From Tricholomella constricta (Eukaryota > Basidiomycota > Agaricomycetes > Agaricales > Lyophyllaceae), in NCBI GenBank assembly GCA_013368375.1, contig JAACJP010000029.1:1-64000 (forward strand): a stretch of 64,000 nt of DNA, in the 5' to 3' direction. The notes under the pieces were generated by a model. It was not told where the DNA came from and ran no database searches. It saw nothing but the letters and a program-made list of their open reading frames with translations. The translations under genes and the position numbers were made by a program. This document shows, in pieces, positions 11,500 to 22,925 of the stretch; the stretch's first letter is position 1, and each line of letters opens with the position of its first letter.

Positions 11500-12400
11500 A
11501 AGGTTGAATAACTAAGATAAGGATAATTAGGATGCATTATATATAGTAAAATAGACTATTTCAGTGCCAAAGACTATCAGAACAGCACTCATTCAGAATG
11601 ACTTTAGTGTTCACGGTACTGGTTGGAAGGGAGCCGCTCTCGGTGGTCATTTTCATACGTCCCACTAGATGTTTTGTATCGCATCAAAACATAATTAGAC
11701 AGCGAGAGGAGGGTACTATGACAATAAGCAACGGACTGGGCAGTTGAGGCAGTGGGGACAGGCCGCATGAGCATGACACAGGGCGCGGTGGGCGGGGCAG
11801 AATGGCTGGAGGCGGTGACCGGCAATTGCCGAGGCGCGCTTCCGCGCGGGCGCGCCAGGTCACAAAGATCCCTGACGCCTTTCAACAGTTCAGCCGCGCC
11901 GCCTCCAGAAAATTCAGGATGAGGGAAGATCCAAATTACGCAGCGCGCGCACAAATTTTTGTGGGTGGCGCACCTGTAGTAAATATTTTAGAAATTGAAA
12001 ACCCCCCGAGCGGACTTTTAGCACAGCCACATCAGCCACCCACCCGAACCCGCCACACAGAATTGTCTATAGCTCACTCAATTCTTCACCGATTCTCTTA
12101 AAAAAAAGTGCGCGAGCCATCGAATGTATATAGAAACGTCCTCCGATACCAAGATCTCGGATGTGGAAGCGTTGAAGACACTCAATAGTGTACTTTCCCA
12201 CGCTTTTGCCCCGCTTTTCGGTGGTCCATAGCACCCCCGAGAATACATATCTCGTCAAACGAATTAGTGCGCGAGCTAGAGGACATGTAAAAGTATATAT
12301 TTTACTCTTGGTTTGACTCCAATTGCTTGTTTCAATCTTGAGAAAAATCGGGTCCAAAATCTGAATGGATAACGGGTCGTTATCCACCCCGCCAATGACT
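11500..12400. other. No supported gene
   Basis: AT/GC-mixed DNA with short frames only. I see no splice chain, RNA gene or tandem repeat until the minisatellite that follows. Confidence 0.4.
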
Positions 12401-12403
12401 AGT

Positions 12404-12990
12404 CAAAACGTGATTGGCTCAGGAAGGAGTACGTGGGCAGCGCATGAAAGAGCAACGTCCAAGACGTTGCTCACTACACACACCCTTAGCATCAAAACGT
12501 GACTGGCTCAGGTAACTGTATGTTGGGACAGTACGTGGGCAGCGTGTGAAGGAGCAACGTCTTGGACGTTGCTCACTACACACACCCATTGTGCATCAAA
12601 ACATGACTGGCTCAGGTAACTGTATGTTGGAACAGTACGTGGGCAGCGCGTGAAAGAGCAACGTCTTGGACGTTGCTCACTACACACACCCATTCTGCAG
12701 TCAAAACGTGACTGGCTCAGGGAGGAGTACGTGGGCAGCGCGTGAAAGAGCAACGTCTCGGACGTTGCTCACTACACAGACCTATTCTGTAGTCAAATTG
12801 ACCTTGACTGCCTCAGGTAACTGTATGTTGGGGTGGGCAGCGTGTGAAGGAGCAACGTCCAAGACGTTGCTCACTACACACACCCATTCTGCAGTCAAAA
12901 CTTCACTGCCTCAGGTAAGTGTATGTTGGAAGAGTACCTGGGCAGGGTGTGAAGGAACAACGTCTGGGACGTTGCTCACTGTACGCACTC
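12404..12990. repeat. Hairpin minisatellite, six ~100-bp units
   Basis: Six tandem units of 92-104 bp. Each carries a perfect 10-bp inverted repeat (arms GAGCAACGTC and GACGTTGCTC) around a 3-nt loop, then CACTACACACACCCATTCTG-like sequence, then a shared stretch with CTGACTGGCTCAGG-like core. The palindromes lie at 12450-12472, 12552-12574, 12656-12678, 12748-12770, 12850-12872 and about 12954-12976, the last with one mismatch. The loop alternates CAA, TTG, TCG and TGG while the stem stays intact. No coding frame spans it meaningfully. Confidence 0.9.
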
Positions 12991-13596
12991 TATTGTGCCT
13001 GTTGACTGCACACAGAGTGTGTGGAAGGAGCATCGCGCCCATTCATGCGTCATGCCCTATAGCATAGTCCTGAACTTTCCACTCCGCTTGCTCCACACAC
13101 CTCCTTGCTCACACTCACGTCCCTGCTCGCACTAGATTCGTGTGCGGGTGCACCACATAGTCGCTGGCCACGTGATGAAAATGCGCGTTTTTAGGGTTAG
13201 GAGTGGGTAGGGCGGAGGGAAAAAACGGGCCCTGGAGTGTCTCATAACCCTAAGGGCTCCGCAGATTTTTCAGTCTCCCGCCCTCCCACTCCTTTTTTCT
13301 ACTACCATGTGTATTTTTACAGCCATGCCGTGCTACCAAAAAATACATATCCAAATCGGGCCAGAGGCTGACTAAACAGTCGCCTCTCCCGGTCTGCTAC
13401 TTTTCCCAAAAGTAATCGTGCCTCCCGTCAGCGCCCGGAATTTCGTTGGTTGAACTAAGGAAAAAGTGTATAGTAAAATAACGCGTAAGTAAGTAGGTGA
13501 GACATAACGTAGTAGTGACCGTGACACTCACCGATTCCAACCTCCCGCTTGACTCTCGGCGACTGTCAGCTATAGATTCACCCGTCCGGCTCAATC
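12991..13596. other. No supported gene
   Basis: Intergenic-looking DNA between the minisatellite and the next gene. A single TTAGGGTTAG string at 13191-13200 is too short to call telomeric. The last ~150 bp may hold the promoter of the following gene. Confidence 0.4.
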
Positions 13597-14213
13597 GTGG
13601 CAGATGACATGGTGCAGAGCGCGGAGCTTAGACTTAGGGAAATTGAAGATGCACGTACATCCGCTTCCATTCTCTTCTCTCTTCTATCACATCGCTCACA
13701 CAGCTCCCTAGAATGCACTGCGAACTATGCCCTCGGTCTGATGGAGGGGATAGCCGAAATCTTGCAGCGCCTCGCCGCAATGGACAACCGACTGGGAGAG
13801 ATCAACAACCGACTCACCCGCGTGAACGCCATGTCATTCAACCACCGGATCATCGGGCGCAATTCGCGGACACAGCCCATCTGCCAACCGCAGCAAAAAA
13901 ACGTATGTTTTGTTTTCTTCCAAGGTCTCATTTGAACGGCCCCCTCACCGCTCCCTCCAGGTCCCAGGCCACGGTTTCGACCGTGCCTTTGCGTTGCACG
14001 AACGGCACATGAGCGACGGGCCCTGGCTGCTTCCCCTCCTCCTCAGCCAGCGCCTATTGGGGCTGCGCCTCCCAACTTTACCTCGACATCGCCAGCTATT
14101 CGAGTAGGGACATCAACGAGCTCATCATATTCTACAATGATGACTTTGGTATTGTTGAGGATGACGACGAGGCCGCGCGCCATACCAAATTCATTTATAT
14201 TTATGTCATGCTA
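13597..14213 (+). pseudogene. Coiled-coil 'VPGHG' family gene, frameshifted
   Basis: Exon 1 (13597-13902, ATG at 13597) encodes an acidic N-terminus and a helical region with MDNRLGEINNRLTR. A likely 58-bp intron (13903-13960, GTATGT...CCAG) joins it to VPGHGFDRAFA. This layout matches a short protein family common in basidiomycetes: N-terminal helix, then a VPGHGH-like motif, then a conserved ...LIIFYNDDFGI... C-terminal motif. Here that C-terminal motif (RDINELIIFYNDDFGI, about 14112-14159) lies in a different frame from VPGHG. A TGA precedes it in its own frame at about 14010, so the gene carries a frameshift or an unseen intron. Function unknown. Confidence 0.5.
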
Positions 14214-14930
14214 TTGATACTTTGCCGAGTCCTAAGTGCCTGTTCGCTTCCTGAAACATATCTGGAGTGTAATGTCGACGTCGAACAAGGGACACGGGAC
14301 AAGGGACCAGATCTAGACGCGGCCATGCAAGATTTGCCGTTTTCAGTCGTTCCCCTCCCTCCTCCCCCAACGCCGACGACCGCCAAGTCTCTTCTCATTC
14401 AGAGACCGCTTTACAAACCCAAGCCGAAACCCAGACCCACGCCTGGCACCGGCACCGCGCCACCTCCTCGTAAACGACACGTACGGCAACCGGGATCCTC
14501 GAACGCAGAGTGCACGAGCGTGCTCAGGCGCGTCACAACCTCCCGATCCACCCCCCCCTCCCCCCCGTTCTCCTTAACTCCCCGTGCGCATGTCGGAGGC
14601 CCCGCCCTCGCCCCCGTCCTAGCTTCCGCGGCCAAAAACTGCCGCACGACCATTGCGTTGAAGTCCAACACCCGCAGGCCATCCCCTTCTCCTCCTTCTT
14701 CCCCCCTCTCTTCCCCCTGCCTTCCTCCTCCCCTCCCCCCTCATCTTCATCGTCACCGCTATCGCCATCATCCTGCCTCCTCGGCTTTGTGCGTGTTCCG
14801 CACCGCGTCCCAGCGCTCGTCGTGATTCACCGCGTCGGCGTCTCTCCGCAGTGGTCATCCAGTGCGTCACAGGCCTGGGGCCCGGCCAGGGCACGTGGGT
14901 GGGTTGGTCTCAAGGGTGCCGAGGAGAGAT
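14214..14930. other. C-rich low-complexity DNA, no supported gene
   Basis: Long frames exist on both strands only because of runs such as CCCTCCTCC and poly-C tracts; they are proline/serine- or glycine/arginine-rich and mutually overlapping. Nothing recognisable. Confidence 0.45.
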
Positions 14931-14934
14931 GCTG

Positions 14935-15840
14935 GGGTGATGGAAATGGTCGTGTTTGTATTCGCATTCGTGTCGAAGCCTTGGGCTCCCTGGCCTTAGG
15001 GAATGCCATTGTCGAGGATTTCTCTCACCCTCTCCCTTTCCCTCCGTCCCTTCGTCTGCGTCTGCGTCTGCGTCTCACGTCTCCGTTCACCCACACCGTC
15101 CTCTCTCTCAGCATCAATATCCACGGCATGCGAAATCTACCACCAACGCCCGCCCAACCTTATCCAGCACCCCCAACCCCGCCCGCTCCATTGCCCTCTG
15201 CACAGCCCTCAACACATCCCCGCCGCGCACAAGCATCACTAATCGCCGCCGCCGCCGCGCGTCCCTCTCGGTATCGACGCCGATGCCGAAGCCGCGCACC
15301 ACCAGCCGCACACGCCCGTCCCGTCAAGAGGATCAACGCCTCCTCTGGCGCCCGTCACGAAGGCTGCTGGTGGGTAGGGGTTCGGCTCACCACGGCTGGC
15401 GAACGTGACGAAGACGTACCCGGGGGGCCGCAGTGCAAGCGTGACAAGGGGGTGCGTTGGCTTGTCTGCGTCTGCGTCTGCGGGGATGGCCCAGACGCCA
15501 AGGGCAGCGGTGCGGGTGGTTTGGAAGGAGGAGTGGCGGGGAGAGATACAAAAACAAGATTAGGATGCTAGGTGTAGGTGTAGTTCGGTGCGTGGACTTT
15601 TTATGGGCGGGAGTTTAGATGGCGAGATTAGTTGATATTTAGGTAGGGACTCGCTCACGAAGAGCACCGGGCTGCGCGCGTGGGGGTGCCGGCTTGAGAA
15701 CTGGAGGAGTAGCACATCCAGGACGTGCGTATGGTGTTTGGTTGAGTGCCGTTTGCTACGGTCAAGGATACAATATTGGCAGTGGGGGGAATGTACAGCG
15801 AGGGAGTTGAAGAGCGACAACAGTGCATCACAGTGCATTG
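14935..15840 (-). pseudogene. F-box-family gene fragment (paralogue of 53.7-55.3 kb)
   Basis: This stretch aligns by eye, on the same strand, with the downstream two thirds of the F-box-type gene at 53680-55264. Shared pieces are an LDRSK...LLQFSS...HARSPVLFVS block (about 15640-15790), the ...HEGCWWVGVR region in antisense, and the RRGDVL...GLGVLD block (about 15160-15260), which here reads RGGDVLRAV...GLGVLDKVG. No F-box N-terminus follows upstream at 15840-16000, and the blocks are in different frames. I read it as a truncated, decayed duplicate. Its 3' end (about 14935) coincides with the homologous position where the 53.7-kb copy abuts the importin fragment. Confidence 0.6.
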
Positions 15841-16352
15841 CAATGCAGAAGGGTTGAAGCTCCCCATGATCGTGATCGTGAGCGTACGATGCTTGTCAGC
15901 ATAACACAGTGGCAGAACCTGTGGGTGGTTGATCCCCAGATCTAGAGTCGTGGTCGAGGTAAAATTTGGTCGCAATTAGATTCGATTTTATTGGCAGCTC
16001 GCATGGATAGAGTCCATCCTTGGTCCATCCAGACACATGCGGGATATACATCGTCGCCACTTCTCACATAGACGGACGAACAACGGAGTTCAGTGTATCA
16101 TCCAGAATTGGCGTGTTCACGATCACCCTGGCAGAACCCCAAAGAGCCTTAGTGGACGTCCAGAGAAAAGTAGGAATTAAGAAAGCCCTGAGATTACATT
16201 AGAGCTTAGGAAGACAGAACTCAATGTGCATGTCGTCAGTACTTTTCAAGTTTGAGCTGCTGGCAGTGAGTGCGAAACGAGGACAAACTCAGGTTCGACA
16301 CGTGGCATGGTCTAATCCGACACAGTACTTCAACTTGCCACCTGTTTCCACC
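15841..16352. other. Intergenic; short exon-like relic
   Basis: At about 16045-16110 the plus strand reads ATSHIDGRTTEFSVSSR, faintly like the IAIGGRRN blocks of regions A and B. The remainder probably carries the promoter of the following gene. Nothing else is supported. Confidence 0.3.
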
Positions 16353-17525
16353 ATGGGCCAGTACTTCCTTGTCTGTAGTCTCGACAACTGCTCCCCAGTC
16401 AATACGCCCATGTGCGCAAAGTTTGGAGAGTGCTTTGGCGCCTTGGGTCGTTCTGCAGAAGTCATGGACGCGCTCTGGCGTCCTGAGCCAGGTTACAAAC
16501 GCATTATAGCAAAGCCTTATGACAGCCTCAAATCCGAAACTCCCAAACCAACGAGATGTTTTTTCAACAGCCGTTACAACAAACCTCGTCGTTATCCTGA
16601 GCAGTGCGTATGTTGCTTCCTTCTCAATCGTCTTCAGATTCCTTATCGCGAACACGGCTCATTTAGGTCTCCTGCGAATGAAACGGGGAAGGGTTTCAGT
16701 CAACTCTCCCCCGAACTCGTTGGTCTTATCTACGAATGCCTCATCGACGTCACAGACGTTGCCTGCTTCGCGGTGACGTGTCAGCGCTGTTATGACATTG
16801 GTCGACGACACCTTGAAGCTTTTGTTGAGGGCACTTTCATAAACTCTTGGGCCGGTAACCGGCTTATCTGCATAGGAGATTATGCCTCGATGGACGACTT
16901 ACCACCTGGAATGCTTGCCGACGGCGAGAGAGAATTCGTCGAAGAGATCTTCAAAGATGAAAGACACCCCGAGATCTTCGATAAACTCTCGAAGCTACAA
17001 GCAAAGGATCCACTCTTTTACATCCACCATAAAAAGAGGCTTTACCAAAGAGGTGTCTATGATCTCCACGACTTCTGGTCAAAAATAGGGGGTGGTTATT
17101 CCGGCACAGAGAACCCTGATATGAGTATGGAAGACGCAGAAACCTTGGATCAATTGGTTCAACAATTCCCGGGGCCTCCTAACGGGGACATCAAGAAGCT
17201 GTATGGTGGTGATTACGTCCTGCGTAATCTGACCACAAAAGAGTTTGTCCGTGGCGACGCGATTCGAGATTTACGGGGAGCGCCCGAGTACCTGCATGGA
17301 GTTAGCTTTGACCATGCTCTGATCATTCGAATCACCTGGTCGTCGGATCCCAGCTTGTCGTATGGGTATGATGGCCCTATCCAGATCCATCGAGGCAAGT
17401 GGGCTGGCCATCGCTTCGATCTCTTCAAGACCGAGTCCGTTTCGAACGAAGAGGGGGCCATTGATGGTTGGAAAGATGTCAGCCGTGAGGTATTGGACGA
17501 ACTCGTTGAAGTTTGGGGTGGGTAA
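16353..17525 (+). CDS. MGQY-family basidiomycete protein (390 aa)
   Basis: Single-exon frame of 390 codons plus stop. I chose the ATG at 16353, which gives MGQYFLVCSLDN. A start MGQY(W/F)..VNLD followed by an LWRP-type motif, an F-box-like helix (QLSPELVGLIYECLIDVTDVACFAVTCQRC, seen at about residues 115-145) and WAG(D/N)R...IGDYA... is the signature of a family widely expanded in Agaricomycetes. Here the last part reads SWAGNRLICIGDYA. Members are often annotated as hypothetical or F-box-like, so an adaptor role in ubiquitination is possible but is inference. The frame is intact with no internal stop, and the protein ends in EVWGG. The upstream extension to 16224 is out of family and was not used. 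Confidence 0.75.
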   Translation: MGQYFLVCSLDNCSPVNTPMCAKFGECFGALGRSAEVMDALWRPEPGYKRIIAKPYDSLKSETPKPTRCFFNSRYNKPRRYPEQCVCCFLLNRLQIPYREHGSFRSPANETGKGFSQLSPELVGLIYECLIDVTDVACFAVTCQRCYDIGRRHLEAFVEGTFINSWAGNRLICIGDYASMDDLPPGMLADGEREFVEEIFKDERHPEIFDKLSKLQAKDPLFYIHHKKRLYQRGVYDLHDFWSKIGGGYSGTENPDMSMEDAETLDQLVQQFPGPPNGDIKKLYGGDYVLRNLTTKEFVRGDAIRDLRGAPEYLHGVSFDHALIIRITWSSDPSLSYGYDGPIQIHRGKWAGHRFDLFKTESVSNEEGAIDGWKDVSREVLDELVEVWGG

Positions 17526-17739
17526 TCCGGGATGCAGTTTTGCAAAGGCATGTCAGATAATCTCGCGCAGCATTCGTCTAGATTGAAGGATATAGTAACA
17601 CACAGAATCGATAAATACGGATACGGATACGAAAAGATACGGAAAATAAAGATCAACCAGTTACGTAGCCCACGTCGTCAAAACCCAAGCCGTAAAGTAA
17701 AGAGATAAAATAAAATAAAATGTCATCGCTTCCTAGAGT
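17526..17739. other. Short intergenic stretch between convergent genes
   Basis: A-rich DNA with ATAAAATAAAATAAAA near 17705-17720, suitable for 3' ends of both flanking genes. No gene. Confidence 0.4.
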
Positions 17740-19065
17740 ATATCTGAGTGCTCACCGCCTTCGGCATAAGCAAAGCCAGGTTAACTTCCGCGTCGTTCGC
17801 GATCGATGTACCAACACCCTTCTTCGCTTCTTTCACCTCCTTCGGCAGTCTCAATGCACGCATCGCATTTCGCCACACACCAGCGCCCTTCTCGCCAGGA
17901 CTCATCAGAGTCGGCGCAGGTTCCGACGCTGGCAATTTCTCGCGGGCAGCGGCCGAGCTGCACAATTTCAATGGGAAGACGACCTTCTTCTGCGGAGAAT
18001 GTGCAGATTCAGACGCAGTTGCAGTTACAGTCGGCGCCGGTGTTGGTGATCCATATTATGCCGCCGTATTCCCCCACAACGTCGTCGCTGGTTTCTTCTG
18101 CTTCAATTTGCGCGGACTAGAGCCTGAATCGTCCCCGCCAGAAGAGGGTTTCCAAACCCCATTGAGGAGCGACTCGTCCCTACAAGCTTCGGCATCCTGA
18201 AGCCTGACAATAATCGCGACGGGGAATGCTTTCGATTCGCATCGGTGGCGACAGGCGTGAGGCTCTCCCGCCGCTGGAGAAGCTCGGGCACGGTGGGCGT
18301 GAATCCGAAGATGGCAGAGATGCCACGAAGGTTCTTCTTCGTTCTCGTTGGGTGCTCTGTTGATTCAGAAGTGGGTGAGTTGGGGGGGCAGGATCGATTG
18401 TTCTTCGGAGTTTAAGGAACTTCATCTTCACACTAGTAAGGGAGAAAGCGGAAAGCGGAAAGCGGAAAATGGTCAGTATACGGGCGAATGAGATGAAGGC
18501 AAAGGCGAGTACTCACCGGAACCTCTCTACGCTTTCCCTGAGCAATAATGGACCGCCTCTTCCGCTCGTCCAGGGATTCTTCATCGTCTTCACGATTTGT
18601 TAGGGAAGACATGTCACCTCCACTATCAACACCGTCGTCCACTTTGCTTGTCGAAGAATCCGGACCAGCCTTCACATCGGTCGGTTCCTCTTCGATATTA
18701 GAGACCAGGTTATACGTGTCGCCAGCTTCGGCGCCGTCCTCCGCCTGCTCCTCCAGCTTCGTACCCACCACCTCCTCGAGACCTCAGACCACTGTAGCTA
18801 TATTATCGACCTCCAAGGTATCCGGGTTGTCAACATGGACACTATCCTTCGCGTGCGCTTTATCCTCAGCTCGTGTTGTCATATCGTCCTGTAGGCTATA
18901 TGTGACGTTGACGACGTCTGTTTTCTCCGCCTGCTGTATCTCTACGTTAAAGCTGGGTCGCTCCGCAAGACAGTCGGCATCCCCGTCGACTCGCCTGACC
19001 AGTTCAAGAGGCACCTGGTAGACGTTGGACTTGATCGAAAGAGCTACGAGGATATTGCTAATCAT
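17740..19065 (-). pseudogene. Hypothetical minus-strand gene with in-frame stop
   Basis: A minus-strand frame opens at 19065 (MISNILVALSIKSNVYQVP) and runs to a TGA at 18784-18786. It then continues in the same frame without further stops through an acidic stretch (DSGGDMSSLTNREDDEESLDER) to a good donor (GTGAGT at 18516). An 84-bp intron (18433-18516, ending in TACTAG) leads to a basic second exon containing SPSRLLSGFRMPKLVG and later MSPGEKGAGVWRNAMRALRLPKEVKEAKKG (about 17770-17900). Composition suggests an intrinsically disordered regulatory protein. The in-frame stop and a frame change near 18100 indicate a broken gene or one with unseen introns. Upstream, 19117-19410 may add a first exon with SSERVRQATRIRVELHASSD. 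No family recognised. Confidence 0.4.
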
Positions 19066-19410
19066 GGTGGAAACATTGTGAAATGATCATGGCGAGGTGC
19101 GGCTGCCTATATGTACCTAACAACTAGATGTCAGCCTCCTCCACTTTACAGTGGATGACGTCCTGTCAGACACCGCGTCGGGCTTATGGTCCAGAATTTT
19201 GAATCGTAATGGTAGCGCCGTTGACGTTGGGGAGAGCGTTTGAGAAATTAGAAGGAAGACATACGAAACTTGGATGGTGCAGTCACTAGACGCATGGAGC
19301 TCGACTCTGATGCGAGTTGCTTGTCGAACCCTCTCGCTACTCAGTAACATAGGGTGCGAGACGAACATCAGCTGTTCGAATCTCGTGCTCTTATAGTGCA
19401 CCATCAACAT

Positions 19411-21385
19411 ACTTACCTCTCACCGGCCTTTGTCTTCTAGTTCTCTAGGTCGAACCGCGACGCAGATTGACTCGATCGCACAAGCTCACGTCGTCACGCG
19501 AAGGAGAGCGGTGGAGTCCACAATCCTGTTAATTCGGGAGATTAGGGGACTTCTGACGATAGCATGGGGCATTTAGTAGGGGTAGACACTCGTACCGTGT
19601 GTACTATTGTGTGGAGTGTTATCTTATCTCATCACCAGTCAGACTGCCGCCATCGAACAAGCACCCAAGCATCAAGCACAGCTCGAGACACGAACGACTT
19701 GACCTTCAACGAACCGTTCGATGTGCTGATGATTTACTATAGAGGCACCCGTCAGTCGGGATATAAAAGGGGAACTTGAAGCCGTGTCAGTGTTTCAAGG
19801 AGCTTAGGAAGTTGCGATGATGAGATTAGAGCGAAGTTCCCGTCATCACTGCGTCCTCCAATGAAAACGATTGTAAGAATGGAACAGGAGGACGTTGATG
19901 AGCTTCTCACGGGTATGGAAACCAAAGTAAAAAGATTTTACTGATTTGTGCTATCTTGGTCTTTCCGCGACCCCGTGCTTAAAGGCGCGGTGGACGGTCA
20001 TTCGAAAGGCTGTACGGGCGTTTCCCATTATCGGCGCGGCCCTGCGCTTTCATCCATTTCGACACGCTGCACATATGTATTTTCCTGGAATAAGACGCCA
20101 GAACCAGTCTCGGTTACTTACTTTGGCTGGAGCACCTGGTCTTACACTCGCCAGAATGAGAGGGCCTGGCGCGATACGATACGCCATCGGATCTCGCGTT
20201 TATTGACCGATACCCACATTTAATGACCCAGAACACCTCGAAGTCTATAACAACTGGCTTCCGTTCTCCATCGAGCCCCTCTCAAACACGAAGTGCGCTG
20301 CACCACGATCAAACCCGGGCCGCTCTTCGTGTCCGTCACCGCATTCCCGCTTAATATCCCACCCCGTCGACCTCTGCACACAGATACAGCAGCATAAAGG
20401 AGGAAATGAGGAAGTTACAAGCAATATCTCACAGGCGACACGCATCCGTTCCCGCGCCGTTCCCGCGCCGCGTGGAACAAAAAGCACGAGGTCTGGTGTG
20501 CTCCGAATCTAAGTTTAGCGTCCGCGAGCTCGACGCGGAGCGGTACCGTCGTCAAAAAACAACTTTCTTTCGGCCCGGGCGCTGCGGAGGATGACCGTCG
20601 TCGCTGCTGCGTAAATTGGTTAGGGCCAGAGGCGGAGGCAGGAGCGTGTGCGTTGCAGGAGTGGCAGCGGCGGCAGGCGCGTGCCCGTGGCTCAAGAACT
20701 GCGGGAGACACAGCGGTATCCGCATCCACAGACAGACACGGAGGGGAGGACCTTGGACGACGTGGAGCACCCACGGTCGAGGGTGCGAATACAAGACGTC
20801 ATCGCAACAGCGATGAAGCAGAACCAGATACAGAACTACATGCTAGGGTGGGGTTGGAGTCGACACAAGACGATCGAGGAGTGGTGCTAAGCAAAAGCAA
20901 GTGTAAAAAAGTATTGATGGGGAAAGGGGTAATGGAGTGTTTGCTTTCGAGCGCGGGTGCAGACCTGAGCGGTGTTGACATGCGGTGAGGGTCGGAGACT
21001 GTACTTGGAACGAAGCCGTCACGAGACATCGACGTCGAACGTAACGGGAAGATCACGGCCTTGTGATGATCATGAACAGCCTGCAGATGGTTGCGTAGCG
21101 CAGATCGAACGGCGCTGACTTGCAAGGCGCTCTGGGCGCTCAAAAGATCTCATCGTTGGTCGTCGTTGAAGACATTGTGGAGAGGGCGCTGGGCATCGTC
21201 AGGAGTTATTGACAACGGCGGCCGAGTGCTGACATAAGCGGCATGATATTAGTCAGGTTGTGGTGTGTTTTTCTTGTGGCAACGGGATCAGACGTTTTGA
21301 CGTTGACCTGCAAGAGACCTTCCTCCTCTTCCCTTCCGCTCTTTTACGACTTTTACCTTTTTATTTCTCTCTCCCCGCTGCTCTA
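19411..21385. other. No supported gene; 5' region of G-alpha at the end
   Basis: Several short frames occur. One at 19948-20223 reads CTYVFSWNKTPEPVSVTYFGWSTWSY and may be a relic exon, but nothing extends it. A pyrimidine-rich stretch (about 21315-21385) directly precedes the G-alpha start, as is usual for highly expressed fungal genes. Confidence 0.4.
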
Positions 21386-22925
21386 ATGGGTTGTGTTCAG
21401 TCTTCAGGTGTTGACGATGAGGCCAAGGCCCGTAAGTCCCCGAACTTTCTCAATTCTTGTACATTTCCCCCTGACAGCACAACACAGGCAACGACGAAAT
21501 CGAGAGCCAGCTCAAGCGGGACCGTATGATGGCGAAGAACGAGATTAAGATGTTGCTGTTGGGAGCTGGAGAGTCTGGAAAGGTGCGTTCTTTGAGTGGC
21601 TGACCCCCTCCTGTCTGTGCTGACACACACCCCCTTCGCAGTCGACAGTCTTGAAACAGATGAAGCTCATTCACCACGGCGGCTACAACGAGTCCGAGCG
21701 AGACTCGTACAAGGAAATCATCTTCTCAAATACCATCCAGTCTATGCGGTGCGTGTGCTTGGGCCCCCTCCACCGCGACTCTGTGAACTGACAATAAGCT
21801 TCTCAGCGCGATCCTCGAAGCCCTGCCCCAGCTCGACATCGCGCTCGCGCCTACCAATGACGCCCGCAGGAACACCATCCTCTCGCTGCCCCCGCAGATC
21901 GAGGCCGACGTCCTCCCGCGCGACGTGGGCGACGCCATCCGGACGCTGTGGAAGGACAATGCGATCAAGGAAGCCGTGCGGCGGTCGCGTGAGTTCCAAC
22001 TGAACGACAGCGCGGTGTACTACTTCAACGCCATTGACCGCATGTCCGCGCCCAACTACCTCCCGACGGACCAGGACATCCTGCGCTCGCGGGTCAAGAC
22101 GACGGGTATCACGGAGACGACGTTCAAGGTCGGCGAGCTGACATATAAGCTGTTTGATGTTGGCGGGCAGAGGAGCGAGCGGAAGAAGTGGATTCATTGT
22201 TTTGAGAACGTCACGGCGCTGGTGTTCCTCGTTAGTTTGAGCGAGTATGACCAGATGTTATACGAGGATGAGAGTGTCGTACGTGTTAACCTCCGTTTTT
22301 TTACTCATCCATTGACCTGGCCCCTCCCCCTAGAACCGTATGCAAGAGGCTCTCACCCTCTTTGACTCGATATGCAACTCCCGGTGGTTCGTAAAGACCT
22401 CGATTGTGAGCTCTCCGCATCTCTTCCGACGTGTCCGGCAGGCATCTAACGTCTGAGTCGTCACAGATTCTCTTCCTTAACAAAATCGATCTCTTCGCTG
22501 AGAAGCTCCCGCGGTCGCCGCTAGGGGACTACTTCCCGGACTTTACGGGCGGCGACAACTATGACGCGGCGTGCGAGTATCTCTTGCACCGGTGAGTTCC
22601 CCCTCCGCTGTCCTGTCTTTCCAAGCAGACGTTTCCGAATGCGTCGCGCTACCCCCCCCCCCCCCTGACCCCTGACCGGTGCTGACCTGACCACCCCCAC
22701 ACAGGTTCGTCTCCCTTAACCAGAGCGCAGCGACGAAGCAGATCTACGCGCATTATACGTGCGCGACGGATACGCAGCAGATCAAGTGTACGTCCTCACC
22801 CCCTGTCCCCGTTCGCGGCTGACATCTGACGCTCTCCTACCCCCCCTCTCCCACCTACAGTCGTGCTCAGTGCGATCCAGGACATCCTCTTGCAGCTGCA
22901 TCTGCGGGAGTGCGGGCTGCTGTAG
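21386..22925 (+). CDS. gpa1: Heterotrimeric G-protein alpha subunit (354 aa)
   Basis: Eight exons: 21386-21431, 21488-21582, 21642-21748, 21807-22278, 22334-22405, 22467-22591, 22705-22787, 22861-22925; all introns GT-AG and all phases consistent. The 354-aa product has the usual G-alpha length. The N-terminus MGCVQS carries the Gly2 myristoylation and Cys3 palmitoylation sites. G1 is GAGESGKS (about residues 40-47). Switch I is [10 protein letters not shown] with the ADP-ribosylatable Arg. G3 is [13 protein letters not shown]4 is NKID and G5 is TCATDT. The protein ends ECGLL, with the Cys that pertussis toxin modifies in Gi types. It couples seven-helix receptors, in basidiomycetes typically nutrient or pheromone receptors, to downstream signalling at the plasma membrane. 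No disruption seen. The group-I assignment rests on the C-terminus and overall similarity. Confidence 0.95.

Noticed and set aside
12404..12990. CRISPR-like array
   Set aside because: Nuclear fungal DNA; the 'spacers' are themselves repeated and the units are ordinary tandem repeats with hairpins.
13191..13200. Interstitial telomere repeat TTAGGGTTAG
   Set aside because: Less than two full units; expected by chance in 64 kb.
14208..15571. Long plus-strand frames (14208-14825, 14510-15571)
   Set aside because: Low-complexity C-rich DNA; part of it is the antisense of the F-box-family fragment.
16598..16670. A 59-bp intron (GTATGT...TTTAG) in the MGQY-family gene
   Set aside because: Removal would break a frame that is otherwise open and family-like on both sides.
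19360..19390. tRNA T-arm-like string GTTCGAATC
   Set aside because: No acceptor or anticodon stem pairs around it.
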